Source: Kallotenue papyrolyticum
GTDB taxonomy: Bacteria; Chloroflexota; Chloroflexia; Chloroflexales; Kallotenuaceae
Assembly: GCF_000526415.1 (NCBI RefSeq)
Contig: NZ_JAGA01000002.1
Span: 1,046,001-1,110,000 of the forward strand
Direction of reading: 5' to 3'
Length of the DNA stretch: 64,000 bases
This document shows positions 52,321 through 62,428 of this stretch, piece by piece (positions within the stretch are counted from its first letter, which is position 1; every line of letters starts with the position of its first letter). The position numbers were made by a program, and so were the translations under genes. The notes below the pieces were generated by a model. The model saw nothing but the letters and a program-made list of their open reading frames with translations. It had not been told where the DNA came from and ran no database searches.

Positions 52321-52479
52321 CTACACCTCTTCCTTGAGCCAGCCGCGCTCGCGAGCGATGAACTTGATCGTCGCGTCGTCGGGCGGGTAGAGCCCGGCGG
52401 CCTGGTAGGCGTAGGCCAACAGCGCTGCGCCGCCGACCAGCCCGACCAGCAGGCCGAGCACAAACATGACGAACTTCAT
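52321..52479 (-). CDS. 52-aa single-span membrane protein
   Basis: A short gene with AAAGGA before ATG 52479 and stop TAG at 52321-52323. The product has one strong hydrophobic segment (residues 3-25, LGLLVGLVGGAALLAYAY) and a soluble tail ending in ARERGWLKEEV. I do not recognise it. Codon use matches neighbours. It lies between transketolase and the P1 peptidase on the same strand. Confidence 0.7.
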   Translation of the reverse strand: MKFVMFVLGLLVGLVGGAALLAYAYQAAGLYPPDDATIKFIARERGWLKEEV

Positions 52480-52561
52480 GATGGAGGTCCTTTCCTGATC
52501 ATGCTCGCGTCATGATACTTGAAGATGACGCATCGCGTCAACGGACGCTGCCGCTGCTGGG

Positions 52562-54652
52562 CTAGGAATGGCCCTCGTGGCCGGCAGGCTGGCGTCCCGG
52601 AATGCGCTGTGCCTCCGGTTCGGAGGAGGCGATATCGGCGGGACGGCCCAGTTGGCGCAGGGCCGCCTCGGCGACGCGCTCCGGCGTGAGGCCATACTGC
52701 CTGTAGATCTCCTTGTAGGGCGCCGATGCGCCGAAACGATTGTCCACGCCCACGAAGGCGCCGGTGGGGCCGATCCAGCGGTCCCAGCCCAGCCGCGCCG
52801 CGGCTTCGACGCCGACGCGCGCGGTGATGTGCGGCGGCAGCACCTGATCGCGATAGGCCTGATCCTGCTGTTCGAAGAGCTCCCAGCAGGGCAGCGCCAC
52901 GACCCGCGCGCGCACATCGCGCTCGGCCAGCAGTTTGGCCGCATCCAGCGCCAGCGCTACCTCTGAACCGGTGGCGATCAGCAGCACCTGGGGATCGTCC
53001 ACATCCTGCACGACGTAGCCGCCACGGCGCAACCCCTCTGCCGGACCCAGCTCCCGGCGATCCAGCACCGGCACCGGCTGCCGTGTCAGCACCAACGCCA
53101 CCGGCCCGGCAGTATGCTCGATGGCGACCCGCCAGGCCTCAACCGTCTCGTTGGCGTCGCTGGGACGGATCACCAGCAGGTTGGGCATCGCGCGGCAGGC
53201 CGCCAGGTGCTCGACCGGCTGGTGCGTCGGCCCATCTTCGCCGAGGCCGATCGAGTCATGGGTGAAGATGAAGATGTTGTGACAGCGCATCAACGCGGCC
53301 AGCCGCAGCGCGGGGCGCAGATAGTCCGAGAAGGTGAAGAAGGTGCCGCCATAGGGTAGCAGGCCACCGTGCAGCGCCATGCCGTTCAGGGCCGCGGCCA
53401 TGCCGTGCTCGCGCACGCCAAAATGGATGTAGCGTCCGGCGAAGGACGTGCTTTGCAGCTCCTGGGCGCCCTTGGGCCGCGTGTTGTTGGATGGTGTCAG
53501 GTCGGCAGAGCCGCCCACCAACTGTGGCATGCGCTGCCAGATGGCTTCGATCACCTTGCCCGACGCGGCGCGCGTCGCCACGCCCTTGGGATCGGGATCG
53601 AAGCGCGGCAGCTCGGCGTCCCAGCCGGCAGGCGGCGTAGTGCGCCACATGGTATCCCACTCGGCAGCTAGTTCGGGATAGGCCTGGCGGTAGCGCGCGA
53701 AGAGTTGTTCCCACGCGCGCTGACGTTCGGCGCCGCGCGCGCCGGCGGCGCGCAGGTAGTCGCGCACATCGTCGGGGATATAGAAGGTCCGATCGGGAGG
53801 CAGGCCCAGCCGTTCCTTGGCCAGGCGCACCTCTTCCTCGCCGGGTGGGTCGCTGTGGGCTTTGGCCGTACCCTGACGGTTGGGCATACCGTAGCCGATG
53901 ATCGTGCGGCAGATGATCAGCGAGGGCCGCTCGCTTTCGCGCTGTGCGGCGGCGATGGCGTCGGCAACGGCCGGCATATCATGGCCATCGACACGCTGCA
54001 CATGCCAGCCATAGGCCTCGAAGCGTCGTGCGACATCATCGCTGTAGGTCAGATCGGTTGGCCCGTCGATGGTGACGTGGTTGTCGTCGTAGAGGTAGAT
54101 CAGCCGGCCCAGCTTAAGGTGGCCGGCCAGCGAAGCGGCTTCGTGCGAGACGCCCTCCATCAGGTCGCCGTCGGAACAGATGGCATAGGTGTAGTGATCG
54201 ACGATCGGAAAACCCGGGCGGTTGAAGCGGGCAGCCAGATGACGTTCGGCGATGGCCATGCCCACCCCGGTGGCGAAGCCCTGGCCCAGCGGACCGGTGG
54301 TGGTTTCGATGCCGACGTCGAGATCTACTTCGGGATGGCCGGCGGTGAGCGAGCCGTACTGCCGGAAGCGCTGCAATTGCTCCAGGGTCATATGCCGATA
54401 GCCGGTCAGATGCAACAGCGCGTAGAGCAGCATCGAGCCGTGGCCGGCGGAGAGGATGAAGCGATCGCGGTCGGGCCAGCGCGGATCGGCGGGATTGTAC
54501 TTCAGCACGCGCGTCCACAGCACAATCGCAGCATCGGCCATGCCCAACGGCAAGCCGGGATGGCCTGAGTTGGCCTGCTGGACGGCGTCGAGCGTGAGAC
54601 CACGAATGGTGTTGGCGGCACGGCGATCGAGATCGCTAAAGGACTGTGTCAT
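52562..54652 (-). CDS. tkt: Transketolase
   Basis: 696-aa thiamine diphosphate enzyme of the pentose phosphate pathway. The TPP motif is [20 protein letters not shown] with the later DDN (about 155-185); early [12 protein letters not shown] (His for substrate) and the pyrimidine-binding [19 protein letters not shown] (about 470) and YGLTPERVA are typical. AAAGGAG precedes ATG 54652. Divergent from rny across a 310-base gap. Confidence 0.97.
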   Translation of the reverse strand: MTQSFSDLDRRAANTIRGLTLDAVQQANSGHPGLPLGMADAAIVLWTRVLKYNPADPRWPDRDRFILSAGHGSMLLYALLHLTGYRHMTLEQLQRFRQYGSLTAGHPEVDLDVGIETTTGPLGQGFATGVGMAIAERHLAARFNRPGFPIVDHYTYAICSDGDLMEGVSHEAASLAGHLKLGRLIYLYDDNHVTIDGPTDLTYSDDVARRFEAYGWHVQRVDGHDMPAVADAIAAAQRESERPSLIICRTIIGYGMPNRQGTAKAHSDPPGEEEVRLAKERLGLPPDRTFYIPDDVRDYLRAAGARGAERQRAWEQLFARYRQAYPELAAEWDTMWRTTPPAGWDAELPRFDPDPKGVATRAASGKVIEAIWQRMPQLVGGSADLTPSNNTRPKGAQELQSTSFAGRYIHFGVREHGMAAALNGMALHGGLLPYGGTFFTFSDYLRPALRLAALMRCHNIFIFTHDSIGLGEDGPTHQPVEHLAACRAMPNLLVIRPSDANETVEAWRVAIEHTAGPVALVLTRQPVPVLDRRELGPAEGLRRGGYVVQDVDDPQVLLIATGSEVALALDAAKLLAERDVRARVVALPCWELFEQQDQAYRDQVLPPHITARVGVEAAARLGWDRWIGPTGAFVGVDNRFGASAPYKEIYRQYGLTPERVAEAALRQLGRPADIASSEPEAQRIPGRQPAGHEGHS

Positions 54653-54962
54653 CTTGGCGCACTCCTTTGCCTGATGAGCGGTCGGCATGTGATGGATCAT
54701 ACCGCAGCGGCGCGGGCCGTGCTCGCCGTTGAAGCCGGGGCTGCCCCATTGCGCAGCCATCGGGCGCATGATACCATGAGTGGGGGATCGTGCGTGCATG
54801 GGCCGGGGTCGGCGCCTTAACCGAGTCTTGACAGGCCGATCCAAACGGGCTATGATAGCGAACAATCCCCTGTTTGCAGGATAGTACCACCATGCTCGGC
54901 TGTGGTGATGACCATAGCTTACCGGGCACCTTAACAACTGAATAGGGAAGTGGAGAACCAAC
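54653..54962. other. Divergent intergenic region between transketolase and rny
   Basis: It holds the rny promoter (54828-54856) and an rny leader with a small hairpin around 54886-54908. For transketolase only a lone TATGAT (54696-54701, minus strand) without a -35 is seen. Confidence 0.6.
54828..54856 (+). promoter_or_regulatory. Strong sigma-70-type promoter of rny
   Basis: TTGACA, 17 bases, TATGAT. The leader is about 100 bases. Confidence 0.88.
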
Positions 54963-56522
54963 GTGTCTGCCAATGAGTTTATGGCGTTCCTTGGCGTAGC
55001 CCTGCTTGGGCTGCTGGCAGGCGCAGCGGTCATGTACGTGCTGTATCGTCCTCGCTTCGAGGAGCTGCGTCGTCAGGCGGAAGCCGAGGCACAGCGGTTG
55101 CGCGAGAGCGCGCAGGCGCAGAGTCGCGAGCTGCTAGTGCAGGCGCAGGCCGAGGCGCTGCGTGTGCGCAACGAGGCGGAAGCCGATATCAAGCAGGCAC
55201 GTCAGGCGCTGCTTAAGCAAGAAGAACGCATTCAACAACTGGAAGAACGGCTGGCGCGCAGCCAGGAGAAGGTCGATCGCAAGCTGGATGATCTGGAGCG
55301 TCGCGAGCGCGGGATCAGCCAGCGCGAGCGCCAGATCGAACGCCTCCATCGTGAGGCGGAGGAGCTGAAGCACAGTCAGCAGGCCGAATTGGAACGGATT
55401 GCCGGCCTAACCACCGACGAGGCGCGTGAGATCGTGCTGAAGCGGGTGGAGGCGACAGCCCGTGACGACGCGGCGCGGCTGATGCGCCAGATCGAGCAGG
55501 AGGCGAAAGACGAGGCCGAAAAGCGCGCCAAGAAGATCATCAGTATTGCTATTCAACGGCTGGCATCGGAGTACGTCGCAGAGTTGACGGTCACGACGGT
55601 GCCGTTGCCGAGCGAGGAGCTCAAAGGTCGGATCATCGGCCGCGAGGGTCGCAACATTCGGGCGTTCGAGCAGATTACCGGCGTGGACATTATTGTCGAT
55701 GACACGCCGGAAGCGGTGACGCTCTCGTGTCACGACCCGGTTCGGCGGGAGGTGGCACGCCTGGCGCTGACCAAACTCCTCAAAGATGGCCGCATTCATC
55801 CTGCGCGCATCGAGGAGGTGGTGGAGAAGACGCGCCAGGAGATCGAAACAATCATGCGCGAGGAGGGTGAGCGCGTCGTATACGAGGCGGGCGTGCAGGG
55901 GTTGCACCCCGACCTGATTCGTATTCTGGGGCGGCTCAAATACCGCACAAGCTACGGCCAGAACGTGCTGCAGCATTCGCTGGAGTGCGCGTTGCTGGCC
56001 GGCGCGATGGCGAGCGAGCTCGGCGCCAACGTGCAGGTGGCCAAGACGGCGGCGCTGTTGCACGACATCGGTAAGGCCGTCGATCACGAAGTGCAGGGCC
56101 CGCATGCGCTGATCGGCGCGGATATCGCTCGGCGCCTGGGGCGTTCACCGGCGATCGTGCATGCGATTGCCGCCCATCACTTCGAAGAAGAGCCGCAGAC
56201 CGTGGAGGCGTTCATTGTGGCGGCCGCCGATGCTATGTCGGGCGGACGACCCGGGGCGCGCCGCGAGACGCTGGATCTGTATATCAAGCGCCTGGAGGCG
56301 CTGGAAACGGTGGCGACATCGTTCCCGGGCGTGCAGCGGGCCTTCGCCATTCAGGCCGGCCGCGAGGTGCGCGTGATGGTGCAGCCTGATGCCGTCGACG
56401 ATCTTGGTAGTATTACGCTGGCGCGTAATATCTCCAGGAAGATCGAGGAAAGCCTGCAGTATCCCGGCCAGATTCGGGTGACCGTGATCCGGGAGACACG
56501 CGCCGTAGACTACGCGCGGTGA
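54963..56522 (+). CDS. rny: Ribonuclease Y
   Basis: 519-aa membrane-anchored endoribonuclease that starts mRNA decay. One N-terminal membrane segment (about 7-28; [20 protein letters not shown]) is followed by a long coiled coil (about 30-190). The KH domain is [22 protein letters not shown] (in parts, about 218-240). The HD domain carries [12 protein letters not shown] (about 365-376) with the metal-binding His-Asp pair. The start is GTG 54963 after GTGGAG. A spoVS-like gene follows after 74 bases. Confidence 0.97.
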   Translation: MSANEFMAFLGVALLGLLAGAAVMYVLYRPRFEELRRQAEAEAQRLRESAQAQSRELLVQAQAEALRVRNEAEADIKQARQALLKQEERIQQLEERLARSQEKVDRKLDDLERRERGISQRERQIERLHREAEELKHSQQAELERIAGLTTDEAREIVLKRVEATARDDAARLMRQIEQEAKDEAEKRAKKIISIAIQRLASEYVAELTVTTVPLPSEELKGRIIGREGRNIRAFEQITGVDIIVDDTPEAVTLSCHDPVRREVARLALTKLLKDGRIHPARIEEVVEKTRQEIETIMREEGERVVYEAGVQGLHPDLIRILGRLKYRTSYGQNVLQHSLECALLAGAMASELGANVQVAKTAALLHDIGKAVDHEVQGPHALIGADIARRLGRSPAIVHAIAAHHFEEEPQTVEAFIVAAADAMSGGRPGARRETLDLYIKRLEALETVATSFPGVQRAFAIQAGREVRVMVQPDAVDDLGSITLARNISRKIEESLQYPGQIRVTVIRETRAVDYAR

Positions 56523-56596
56523 GAGCGGAAGGGGAGCAGCCGCGCGCAGCGAGGTGCCGAGCATTGTACCGACGTCCTCGAAAGGAGGCAGCTCCG

Positions 56597-57010
56597 ATGA
56601 AGCCCAGCGAAGATGATGTCAGGCTGGAAGCGCGAGCGGCCGGCTCGTCCGGCTCCCAGCCGGAACCCGGCAACGAGCGCCAGGTCCGGCGCGTTCCACC
56701 CGCTGCGGGGAGCGCACGCCCGGATCACGCGCCCTCCGGCGCGGAGGTGCTCAAGGTTTCAACCCGTTCGCGTCCCAGCGCAGTTGCCGGCGCCATTGCC
56801 GGCGTGATTCGCGAGAGCGGCATTGCCGAGGTGCAATCGATCGGCGCCGGCGCGACCAACCAGGCGATTAAGGCTGTGGCGATCGCCCGCTCCTACCTGA
56901 GCGAGGAGGGCATCGATATCTACTGCGTGCCCTCGTTCATTGATGTCGCCATCGATGAAGAGGAACGCACCGCGATCAAGCTGGTGATCCACCGCCGCGA
57001 CAAGATCTGA
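56597..57010 (+). CDS. SpoVS-like (Alba-related) protein
   Basis: 137 aa. The C-terminal 85 residues match SpoVS: EVLKVSTRSRPSAVAGAIAGVI, QSIGAGATNQAIKAVAIARSYL and VPSFIDVAIDEEERTAIKL (in parts). The first 50 residues are a disordered Arg/Pro/Ser-rich extension not seen in the usual 86-aa proteins. AAAGGAGG precedes ATG 56597. SpoVS affects sporulation in Bacillus, but homologues occur in non-spore-formers; its fold is Alba-like, so nucleic-acid binding is likely. Operon-like spacing with rny suggests an RNA-linked role. Confidence 0.9.
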   Translation: MKPSEDDVRLEARAAGSSGSQPEPGNERQVRRVPPAAGSARPDHAPSGAEVLKVSTRSRPSAVAGAIAGVIRESGIAEVQSIGAGATNQAIKAVAIARSYLSEEGIDIYCVPSFIDVAIDEEERTAIKLVIHRRDKI

Positions 57011-57017
57011 CGTTCGG

Positions 57018-57060
57018 CGCGACAGCCGCTTACCGCAAGGGGAGTGGCTGTCGCGTTTAA
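57018..57060 (+). terminator. Rho-independent terminator after the rny-spoVS genes
   Basis: A 10-bp stem CGCGACAGCC / GGCTGTCGCG with an 18-base loop is followed by TTTAAT. Confidence 0.75.
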
Positions 57061-57260
57061 TCCGGCCGGTGTTGCTCCTCGCTGCGCACTTCGCGCCCCT
57101 GCGTCAGGCGGTAATCGCCCGCGTCGCGATGGGGAGGCGTGCGCACGGCGCGCCACAGCGCCAGGCCATAGACCACCAGTTTCACCAGGCCCAGCGCGGC
57201 GATCAGCGTCAGGACCAGGCCACATAGTGCCACGGCGATCCAGATCAGGTGTGTATCCAT
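57057..57260 (-). CDS. 67-aa small membrane protein
   Basis: It has two hydrophobic stretches that may form one long or two short spans (IWIAVALCGLVLTLIAALGL, then LVVYGLALWRAV), then a charged tail (TPPHRDAGDYRLTQGREV). AAGGGA precedes ATG 57260. It is not a recognised family. It converges with spoVS, and the tRNA gene lies upstream on the other strand. Confidence 0.65.
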   Translation of the reverse strand: MDTHLIWIAVALCGLVLTLIAALGLVKLVVYGLALWRAVRTPPHRDAGDYRLTQGREVRSEEQHRPD

Positions 57261-57276
57261 GCACGTCCCTTCGCGC

Positions 57277-57305
57277 TTGCACCCGCTGCCGGGCTATGGT
57301 ACAAT
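57277..57305 (+). promoter_or_regulatory. Promoter of tRNA-Val
   Basis: TTGCAC, 17 bases, TACAAT, with the tRNA beginning 18 bases after the -10. Confidence 0.8.
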
Positions 57306-57323
57306 AGCGTCGCCAGCACGCGG

Positions 57324-57400
57324 GGGCGATTAGCTCAGTTGGTTAGAGCGCTACGTTGACATCGTAGAGGTCAGTGGTTCGAATCCACTATCGCCCACCA
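57324..57400 (+). tRNA. tRNA-Val (anticodon GAC)
   Basis: The acceptor arms GGGCGAT / ATCGCCC pair over 7 bp. The D arm is GCTCAGTTGGTTAGAGC. The anticodon arm CTACG-TTGACAT-CGTAG exposes GAC, which reads valine GUC/GUU codons. The T arm is CAGTGGTTCGAATCCACT. The CCA end is encoded (57398-57400). Confidence 0.97.
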
Positions 57401-57403
57401 TTC

Positions 57404-57437
57404 CGCCCGTGGCCGGAGGCCACGGGCGACGTATTTT
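57404..57437 (+). terminator. Terminator after tRNA-Val
   Basis: Perfect 11-bp arms CGCCCGTGGCC / GGCCACGGGCG around GGA are followed by ACGTATTTT. The arm also lies beside the end of the converging molybdoenzyme gene. Confidence 0.8.
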
Positions 57438-58965
57438 AAGCGACGCTGACCACCAGCACGTGGTAGCCGGTCGCGCCGTCGGGGTGGGGCGGCGCCACTG
57501 TGGCGCTCTGGGGCATGCCCATGCCGTCTACGGCGCGCACGCGCACCTGGTAGCGGCCTGGCGCGGCCGGCCAGACGTAGCGCCAACGCCGCCACTGCAG
57601 CGGGCTGGCTGCGGGTTCGAGCGTGGCTGCCTGCCATGGACCCTCGTCGATCTGCACCTCGACGCGCTGAATGCCGCGGCTGCCGGCGAAGGCGATCCCG
57701 CCGATCACTGCTTGGTTGCCCGCGCGGGCAGCCTGGCGCGTATCAACCACACTGGTGGTCTGCACGATCGCACGCTGGCTCCAGCCGCGCTGCTGCCAGA
57801 AGCCCTGGAAATCCTCATTGACCACCTCGATGCGCTCCAGCCATTTGACGTTCTTCATGCCGAAGATGTTGGGCACGATCAGGCGCAACGGATAGCCGTG
57901 CGGCACCGTCAGCGGTTGATCGTCCACACCATAGACCAGCAAGGTGGTCGGCTTGAGCGCATCGTCCAGGCTGATCGAATCGACGTAGCCATCCGCGCCG
58001 TAGAGCGCGACGCGCTGCGCGTCGGCACCTACGCCCGCTTCGCGCAGCAGCTCGGCCAGCGGCGTGCCGACCCAGCGGCAGTTGCCGATCAGCGGGCCGC
58101 CGACCTCGTTGGAGATGCACTCCAGCGTGCTGGTCTGGTACACGCGTGGCCGGTGCATGATCTCGTCCAGCGTCAGCGCGCGCGGTTGGGCGACGTTGCC
58201 GGTAATGCTCAAACGGTAGGCGCGCGCATCGACCCGCGGATCACGGGCGCGGCTGGCGACGTAGTAGAGCTCGGCCTGCGGCGTGATGCGGGGCCGTACG
58301 CCTGGTGGCGCAACAAAATCGCCTGCGTCAAAGGGCGCTTCCGGCGTGATCCGGCTGGCAGGCGGCAGCGTGGCCGGTAGTGCTGCGTCGTCGGCAGGGC
58401 GATCCAGCAGCTCGGCCAGCGCCGTGCCGCCGACGGCCAGCGTCAAGGTTACCGCGCCGGCGCGCGCCAGAAAGACGCGCCGTTCACGGTCCGTCACTGT
58501 CTGGGGCGCATGTGGATGCGCTGCGGAGAGACGGTGCGTCAGCAAACGCAGCGCGGCGCGCCACAGCAGCACCAGCGCCAGCAACGTGAGCAACGCCGGC
58601 GGCGCCAGCGCGTGCGCGGCGGTGGCCGGGCGGTTGAGCAGCGTCAGCAGCAGCAGGATCAGCAGCAGCAGCGCAGCAGCCATGTTGGCGCGCCGCGCGT
58701 CGCGCGCCCAGGCGCCCAGCCCGCCGCCCAGCAGAACGATCGCCGTGATCGCTGCCAGCTTGACGAGCAGTTTCGCCAGCGCGCCTAGTGCCTCGATGCC
58801 GGCGGTGGCCAGTGCACCGGGCGTCAGGCGGATCAGCAGATCGGCCAGATCGTAGGGCATGAACGAGAGGCCGGTCAGCGCTGCTGCCGGCCGCAACGCA
58901 CCAACCAGCGCCAGTGTGGCCAACGCGCCGGCGACGAAGCCGGCACGCGCGGAAGTGGATCGCAT
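57436..58965 (-). CDS. Membrane-anchored sulfite-oxidase-like molybdopterin protein
   Basis: 509 aa. The first 190 residues hold about four membrane segments (for example ALLLLILLLLTLL, about 97-112). The outer part is a sulfite-oxidase-type fold at about 240-400: STLECISNEVGG carries the Cys that binds molybdenum, and YADGYVDSISLDDAL-like and HGYPLRLIVPNIFGMKNVKWL segments are typical. A C-terminal Ig-like domain (VQIDEGPWQAATLEP) completes it. The substrate is unknown. AGGAGG precedes ATG 58965. Confidence 0.9.
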   Translation of the reverse strand: MRSTSARAGFVAGALATLALVGALRPAAALTGLSFMPYDLADLLIRLTPGALATAGIEALGALAKLLVKLAAITAIVLLGGGLGAWARDARRANMAAALLLLILLLLTLLNRPATAAHALAPPALLTLLALVLLWRAALRLLTHRLSAAHPHAPQTVTDRERRVFLARAGAVTLTLAVGGTALAELLDRPADDAALPATLPPASRITPEAPFDAGDFVAPPGVRPRITPQAELYYVASRARDPRVDARAYRLSITGNVAQPRALTLDEIMHRPRVYQTSTLECISNEVGGPLIGNCRWVGTPLAELLREAGVGADAQRVALYGADGYVDSISLDDALKPTTLLVYGVDDQPLTVPHGYPLRLIVPNIFGMKNVKWLERIEVVNEDFQGFWQQRGWSQRAIVQTTSVVDTRQAARAGNQAVIGGIAFAGSRGIQRVEVQIDEGPWQAATLEPAASPLQWRRWRYVWPAAPGRYQVRVRAVDGMGMPQSATVAPPHPDGATGYHVLVVSVA

Positions 58966-59055
58966 GGCTCCTCCTGGCAGCGGGGACCACCGCCCCGCCG
59001 ATCGGGTTCTCTGCCGGTATACGTGTGGCGGCGCGCGCGCGATCGCAGCGCGGCG

Positions 59056-59826
59056 CTAGACCTCGATCTCGGCAACCGAGGCGACGATGCGTGTGGGACG
59101 ATAGGGAAAGCGGTTGACCTCCTCGCGGCGGGTCACGCCGGTCAACACCAGGATCGTCTCCATGCCGCTCTCGGTGCCGGCGACGATATCGGTATCCATG
59201 CGGTCGCCCACCATCACCGACTCTTCGGAGTGGGCGTCGATGGTGTTGAGCGCGCTACGCATCATCAACGGATTGGGCTTGCCAATAAAGTAGGGCTTGA
59301 CGCCGGTCGCGGCGCTGATCAGTGCCGCGACTGCGCCAGTCGCCGGCACGATCCCGGTAGCGGTTGGGCCGGTCACATCGCGGTTGGTGGCGATAAAGCG
59401 CGCGCCGTTGAGGATCAGGCGCACCGCTGTGGTGATGCGCTCAAAGGAATAGGCGGTCGTCTCGCCCAGCACCACGTATTCGGGCGCATGGTCGGTGAGC
59501 AGGTAGCCGATCTCGTGCAGCGCAGTGGTCAGGCCGGCCTCACCAATGACGTAGGCCGTGCCGCCGGGCCGTTGGGCGTGCAGAAACTGGGCGGTGGCCA
59601 GCGCCGAGGTGTAGATGTGGCCGTCCGGCACGTTCAGCCCAATGCGCTGCAGGCGCAGTTGCAGATCGGCGGGCGTGTAGAGGGAGTTGTTGGTGAGGAT
59701 CAGAAACTTCGCGCCGCGCTCGACCAGCCGTGCCAGAAAGCGGTCCGCGCCGGGGATCGGCACGTTGCCGCGCACCAGCACACCGTCCATGTCGATCAGA
59801 TAGTTTTTGGGCCGTGAGTCGTGCAT
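59056..59826 (-). CDS. HAD-IIA hydrolase (NagD-like)
   Basis: 256 aa. Motif I is [13 protein letters not shown] (about 9-21), motif II the Thr in [10 protein letters not shown] (about 41-50), and motifs III/IV KPNPLMM and [14 protein letters not shown] (about 206-219). The long insert between motifs II and III is the type IIA cap, as in NagD and p-nitrophenyl phosphatases. It should hydrolyse a nucleotide or sugar phosphate. AAGGAGGAG precedes ATG 59826. Confidence 0.93.
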   Translation of the reverse strand: MHDSRPKNYLIDMDGVLVRGNVPIPGADRFLARLVERGAKFLILTNNSLYTPADLQLRLQRIGLNVPDGHIYTSALATAQFLHAQRPGGTAYVIGEAGLTTALHEIGYLLTDHAPEYVVLGETTAYSFERITTAVRLILNGARFIATNRDVTGPTATGIVPATGAVAALISAATGVKPYFIGKPNPLMMRSALNTIDAHSEESVMVGDRMDTDIVAGTESGMETILVLTGVTRREEVNRFPYRPTRIVASVAEIEV

Positions 59827-59852
59827 AGGCTCCTCCTTGCCCGGGGCTGCGC

Positions 59853-61586
59853 CTAGAGGCCATAGAAATCGGTGAAGCCCTCCTGCTCCAAGCGTGTCAG
59901 CATGTGGTGGACCTTGGCCGCCGACTCAGGCAAGGGCGCATCGCATGGCGGCGGCTGGTCGGGCGCAAAGGTCGCGCCGGCAAAGCGCCGGTAGAGCTGT
60001 TCCAGCGCGCGGCGCAGGCGCGGACTGTCTTCGCCACGCAGTTTGGGCAGAATCTTCTGTTTGATCTGCAGATCGAGGGCCGCGCGCGTGGGCAGCACGC
60101 CGCGTGCGCGGGCGACATAACGCACGATCTCGGTCAGCGTGCGATAGCCGAAGGGTTGGCCGGCGGCGCTCATGATCGTTGCGACCTCGCGCAGTTCCTG
60201 CCAGACCACCTCCTCGATCGGCTCAGGGTAGCTGCGACGGAAGGCTTCCAGATCGATGCTGTTGAGTTCGATCACATTGGCGCGATCGAGCAGCTTGTCG
60301 GAGAGCGCGAAGGTGGACTCATCTACGTTGACCGTGCCGATCAGGTGGACGTTGAGTGGCAGGGTAAAGGGATTGCGCAGTGTCTCGCCATCCACGGTCA
60401 GGGCGCTGGCGCCGGGCAGCCCCAGATCGATCTGGTGTTCGGCGGTCTCCAGCGCCGACAGGATCGGGGCGAGATAGTATTCCGGACGCGCCAGATTCAT
60501 CTCATCCAGGCAGACGTAGTAGGGCGATGACGGATCGGCGGCGGCGCGCATCAGGAAGCGCAAAAAGGCCGTCGGATGGAAGCGGTCGGTGAGGGCGTTG
60601 TAGTAGCCCAGCAGATCGCGCGCATTGTGCCAGTCGGGTTGCACGGCCACCAGCAGATAGTGCGGGTTGTCGGCGGCGGGCGAGGCGATGTCGTACACCG
60701 CATCGGCATACAGCCGCGTCAGGCGGGTCTTGCCGGTGCCGGAGATGCCGGGCAGGATCACCAGCGGCTTGGTCTGGAGCGCCACATGGAACGAGCGCAG
60801 CAGCGCGTCCGGGTAGACAAAGCCGCGCGCGCGGATGCGCTCGATGATCGTTTCGATCGGTGGCAGGTGGCCGGCGAGCGTGTAGTGGGCACGGCGCTCG
60901 CGCACGGCCAGTTCGGCAGCGCTGTCGAGCAGTTCGGCCGCTTCCATGATCGCCTCGTTGAAAGGCAGCAGGCGCAGCACATCCTCGATCACGATCTGCG
61001 CAAACTCGGGCGTAGCGATGCGTGGATCGCTCCAGTCGTAGCGGTAGCCGGCCCACAGGTAGCGCGCCTGCCGCGTGCGCAGGTAGTGTTCAACCCACAG
61101 CTCGCCGTTGCTGTTCTCCGTGCGCGCAAAGCGCACCTCCGGCAGCGCCTGGAGAATCGGTTGCCAGAGCGGGCGGGCGCTCTCCCAGACGCGCTGCATC
61201 TCGCGTTTGCGCACGCCGGTCGTGGAGGTAAAGCCAACCAGCACGGCGCGGTCGTCGCCGCTGACACCGACGTAGATGCCGGTGCCGCGCGGCACACGGT
61301 CGAGGGCGAAGTGGTACTCGCCGATCGGCTCGCGCTGGCCGCGTCCGCGATGGCGATAGCGCGCGGTTTTCCAGCTGATCTCGTAGAGCGGCCATTCGCG
61401 CGGAAAGCGTTGCCGTCCGGCGCGATCGAGCTGCTCGGCCAGCGCGGCCAGCAGCGGATGGAGGCGCTCCTGGACGGCCTGCCAGCGCTCGGCAACGCCC
61501 GGCGTGAGCAGGGCCTCAAGCGCGGCGCGGTGGAAGCCTGGGAAGTACTGAGCCATCATAGACACGACGTCGGTGGCTGTGCGCAT
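59853..61586 (-). CDS. McrB-like AAA+ ATPase
   Basis: 577 aa. The N-terminal half is a domain of unknown role ([16 protein letters not shown] and [15 protein letters not shown]). The AAA+ part has Walker [11 protein letters not shown] (about 295-304), Walker [20 protein letters not shown] (about 379-397), and sensor-1 [21 protein letters not shown] (in parts), the pattern of the McrB family of GTPases/ATPases that drive modification-dependent restriction. No McrC-like nuclease gene is beside it. The start at ATG 61586 is chosen because a terminator hairpin lies just upstream. It may belong with the unknown gene upstream. Confidence 0.9.
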   Translation of the reverse strand: MRTATDVVSMMAQYFPGFHRAALEALLTPGVAERWQAVQERLHPLLAALAEQLDRAGRQRFPREWPLYEISWKTARYRHRGRGQREPIGEYHFALDRVPRGTGIYVGVSGDDRAVLVGFTSTTGVRKREMQRVWESARPLWQPILQALPEVRFARTENSNGELWVEHYLRTRQARYLWAGYRYDWSDPRIATPEFAQIVIEDVLRLLPFNEAIMEAAELLDSAAELAVRERRAHYTLAGHLPPIETIIERIRARGFVYPDALLRSFHVALQTKPLVILPGISGTGKTRLTRLYADAVYDIASPAADNPHYLLVAVQPDWHNARDLLGYYNALTDRFHPTAFLRFLMRAAADPSSPYYVCLDEMNLARPEYYLAPILSALETAEHQIDLGLPGASALTVDGETLRNPFTLPLNVHLIGTVNVDESTFALSDKLLDRANVIELNSIDLEAFRRSYPEPIEEVVWQELREVATIMSAAGQPFGYRTLTEIVRYVARARGVLPTRAALDLQIKQKILPKLRGEDSPRLRRALEQLYRRFAGATFAPDQPPPCDAPLPESAAKVHHMLTRLEQEGFTDFYGL

Positions 61587-61600
61587 GGCACGGTTCGATA

Positions 61601-61627
61601 CAAAACGCGGGGCAGCGCCTGCCCCGC
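61601..61627 (-). terminator. Terminator upstream of the McrB-like gene
   Basis: On the minus strand GCGGGGCAG / CTGCCCCGC arms with a 3-base loop are followed by GTTTTG. It ends the 237-aa gene transcript or attenuates into the McrB-like gene, whose start is 15 bases further on. Confidence 0.78.
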
Positions 61628-61654
61628 GTCGCATGCGTGCGTGCTCGCCCGCTG

Positions 61655-62368
61655 TTAGGCGGTCGGCGGCCGCAGATAGATGCGTTCTTCATCGTCGGCG
61701 GCATCCAGCGGCAGCAGCAAGGGCGCGACCTCATCGGCGGCGCTCAGAGCAGCGCTCGACAAGCGGTCGGCCAGGGCCATCAACATGTCACGCACCTCGC
61801 TGCAGGCCTCTTCCATGACGTCTTCGAGCCCTTCCAGTTCATGGAGCGGATCGCCGATCGTCCAGCGCTGGCGGGCGGTCAGACCGGTTACGCGCGCGCC
61901 GTTGCCATCCAGGCTGACCTGCGCATCGATCTGCACCACGTTGTTGTGGTCGATCAGCGAGCGATGTAGCTCCTGAATGCTGCGCGCCAGCCGCTGCAGC
62001 GTATCAATATGTTGATCACCGAGCGCCAAATGCAGCGGCACGGTGTAGGCGATCTCCAGCGTCAGGGTCGCCTCGTAGGCACAGCCGGCGAGTTCGTGCG
62101 AGCAGGCAACGTTGGTGCCGTGATATTTCGCGCAGATCGCCTCCGTGCCCAGCGTGGAGATCGCCGTCATGGCGGCATCCCACGCGAACGAGATCGATGC
62201 CTGGATGCTCGCAGGGCGCGGCGTCGCTTCACCCTGGGTCAGACAGCGCAGCGTGAAGGTTCGCGTGAGGGTCTGCGGATCGAGCCGTTCGTCCGTTTGC
62301 CAGACATTCAACCCCACGTTCTCGGCGCTGTCGAGCAACGCATCGGAGATCGTCTCGTACGTAAGCAT
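61655..62368 (-). CDS. Uncharacterised 237-aa protein
   Basis: Soluble, acidic, mixed alpha/beta. It has several Cys (TEAICAKYHGTNVACSHELAGC) and a helical C-terminus (LEGLEDVMEEACSEVRDMLM). I do not recognise the family. GGAGGA precedes ATG 62368, and a TGnTATAAT extended -10 stands before it. It lies next to the McrB-like gene on the same strand, separated by a terminator, so a working link between the two is possible but not shown. Confidence 0.8.
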   Translation of the reverse strand: MLTYETISDALLDSAENVGLNVWQTDERLDPQTLTRTFTLRCLTQGEATPRPASIQASISFAWDAAMTAISTLGTEAICAKYHGTNVACSHELAGCAYEATLTLEIAYTVPLHLALGDQHIDTLQRLARSIQELHRSLIDHNNVVQIDAQVSLDGNGARVTGLTARQRWTIGDPLHELEGLEDVMEEACSEVRDMLMALADRLSSAALSAADEVAPLLLPLDAADDEERIYLRPPTA

Positions 62369-62394
62369 AGAGCGTCCTCCAGATTGTTAAAAGC

Positions 62395-62400
62395 ATTATA
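62395..62400 (-). promoter_or_regulatory. Extended -10 promoter of the 237-aa gene
   Basis: TATGCTATAAT on the minus strand gives a TGnTATAAT extended -10, 27 bases before ATG 62368. No clear -35 is present. Confidence 0.7.
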
Positions 62401-62428
62401 GCATAGCGCTCCGATCTGTGCCGGGCCT

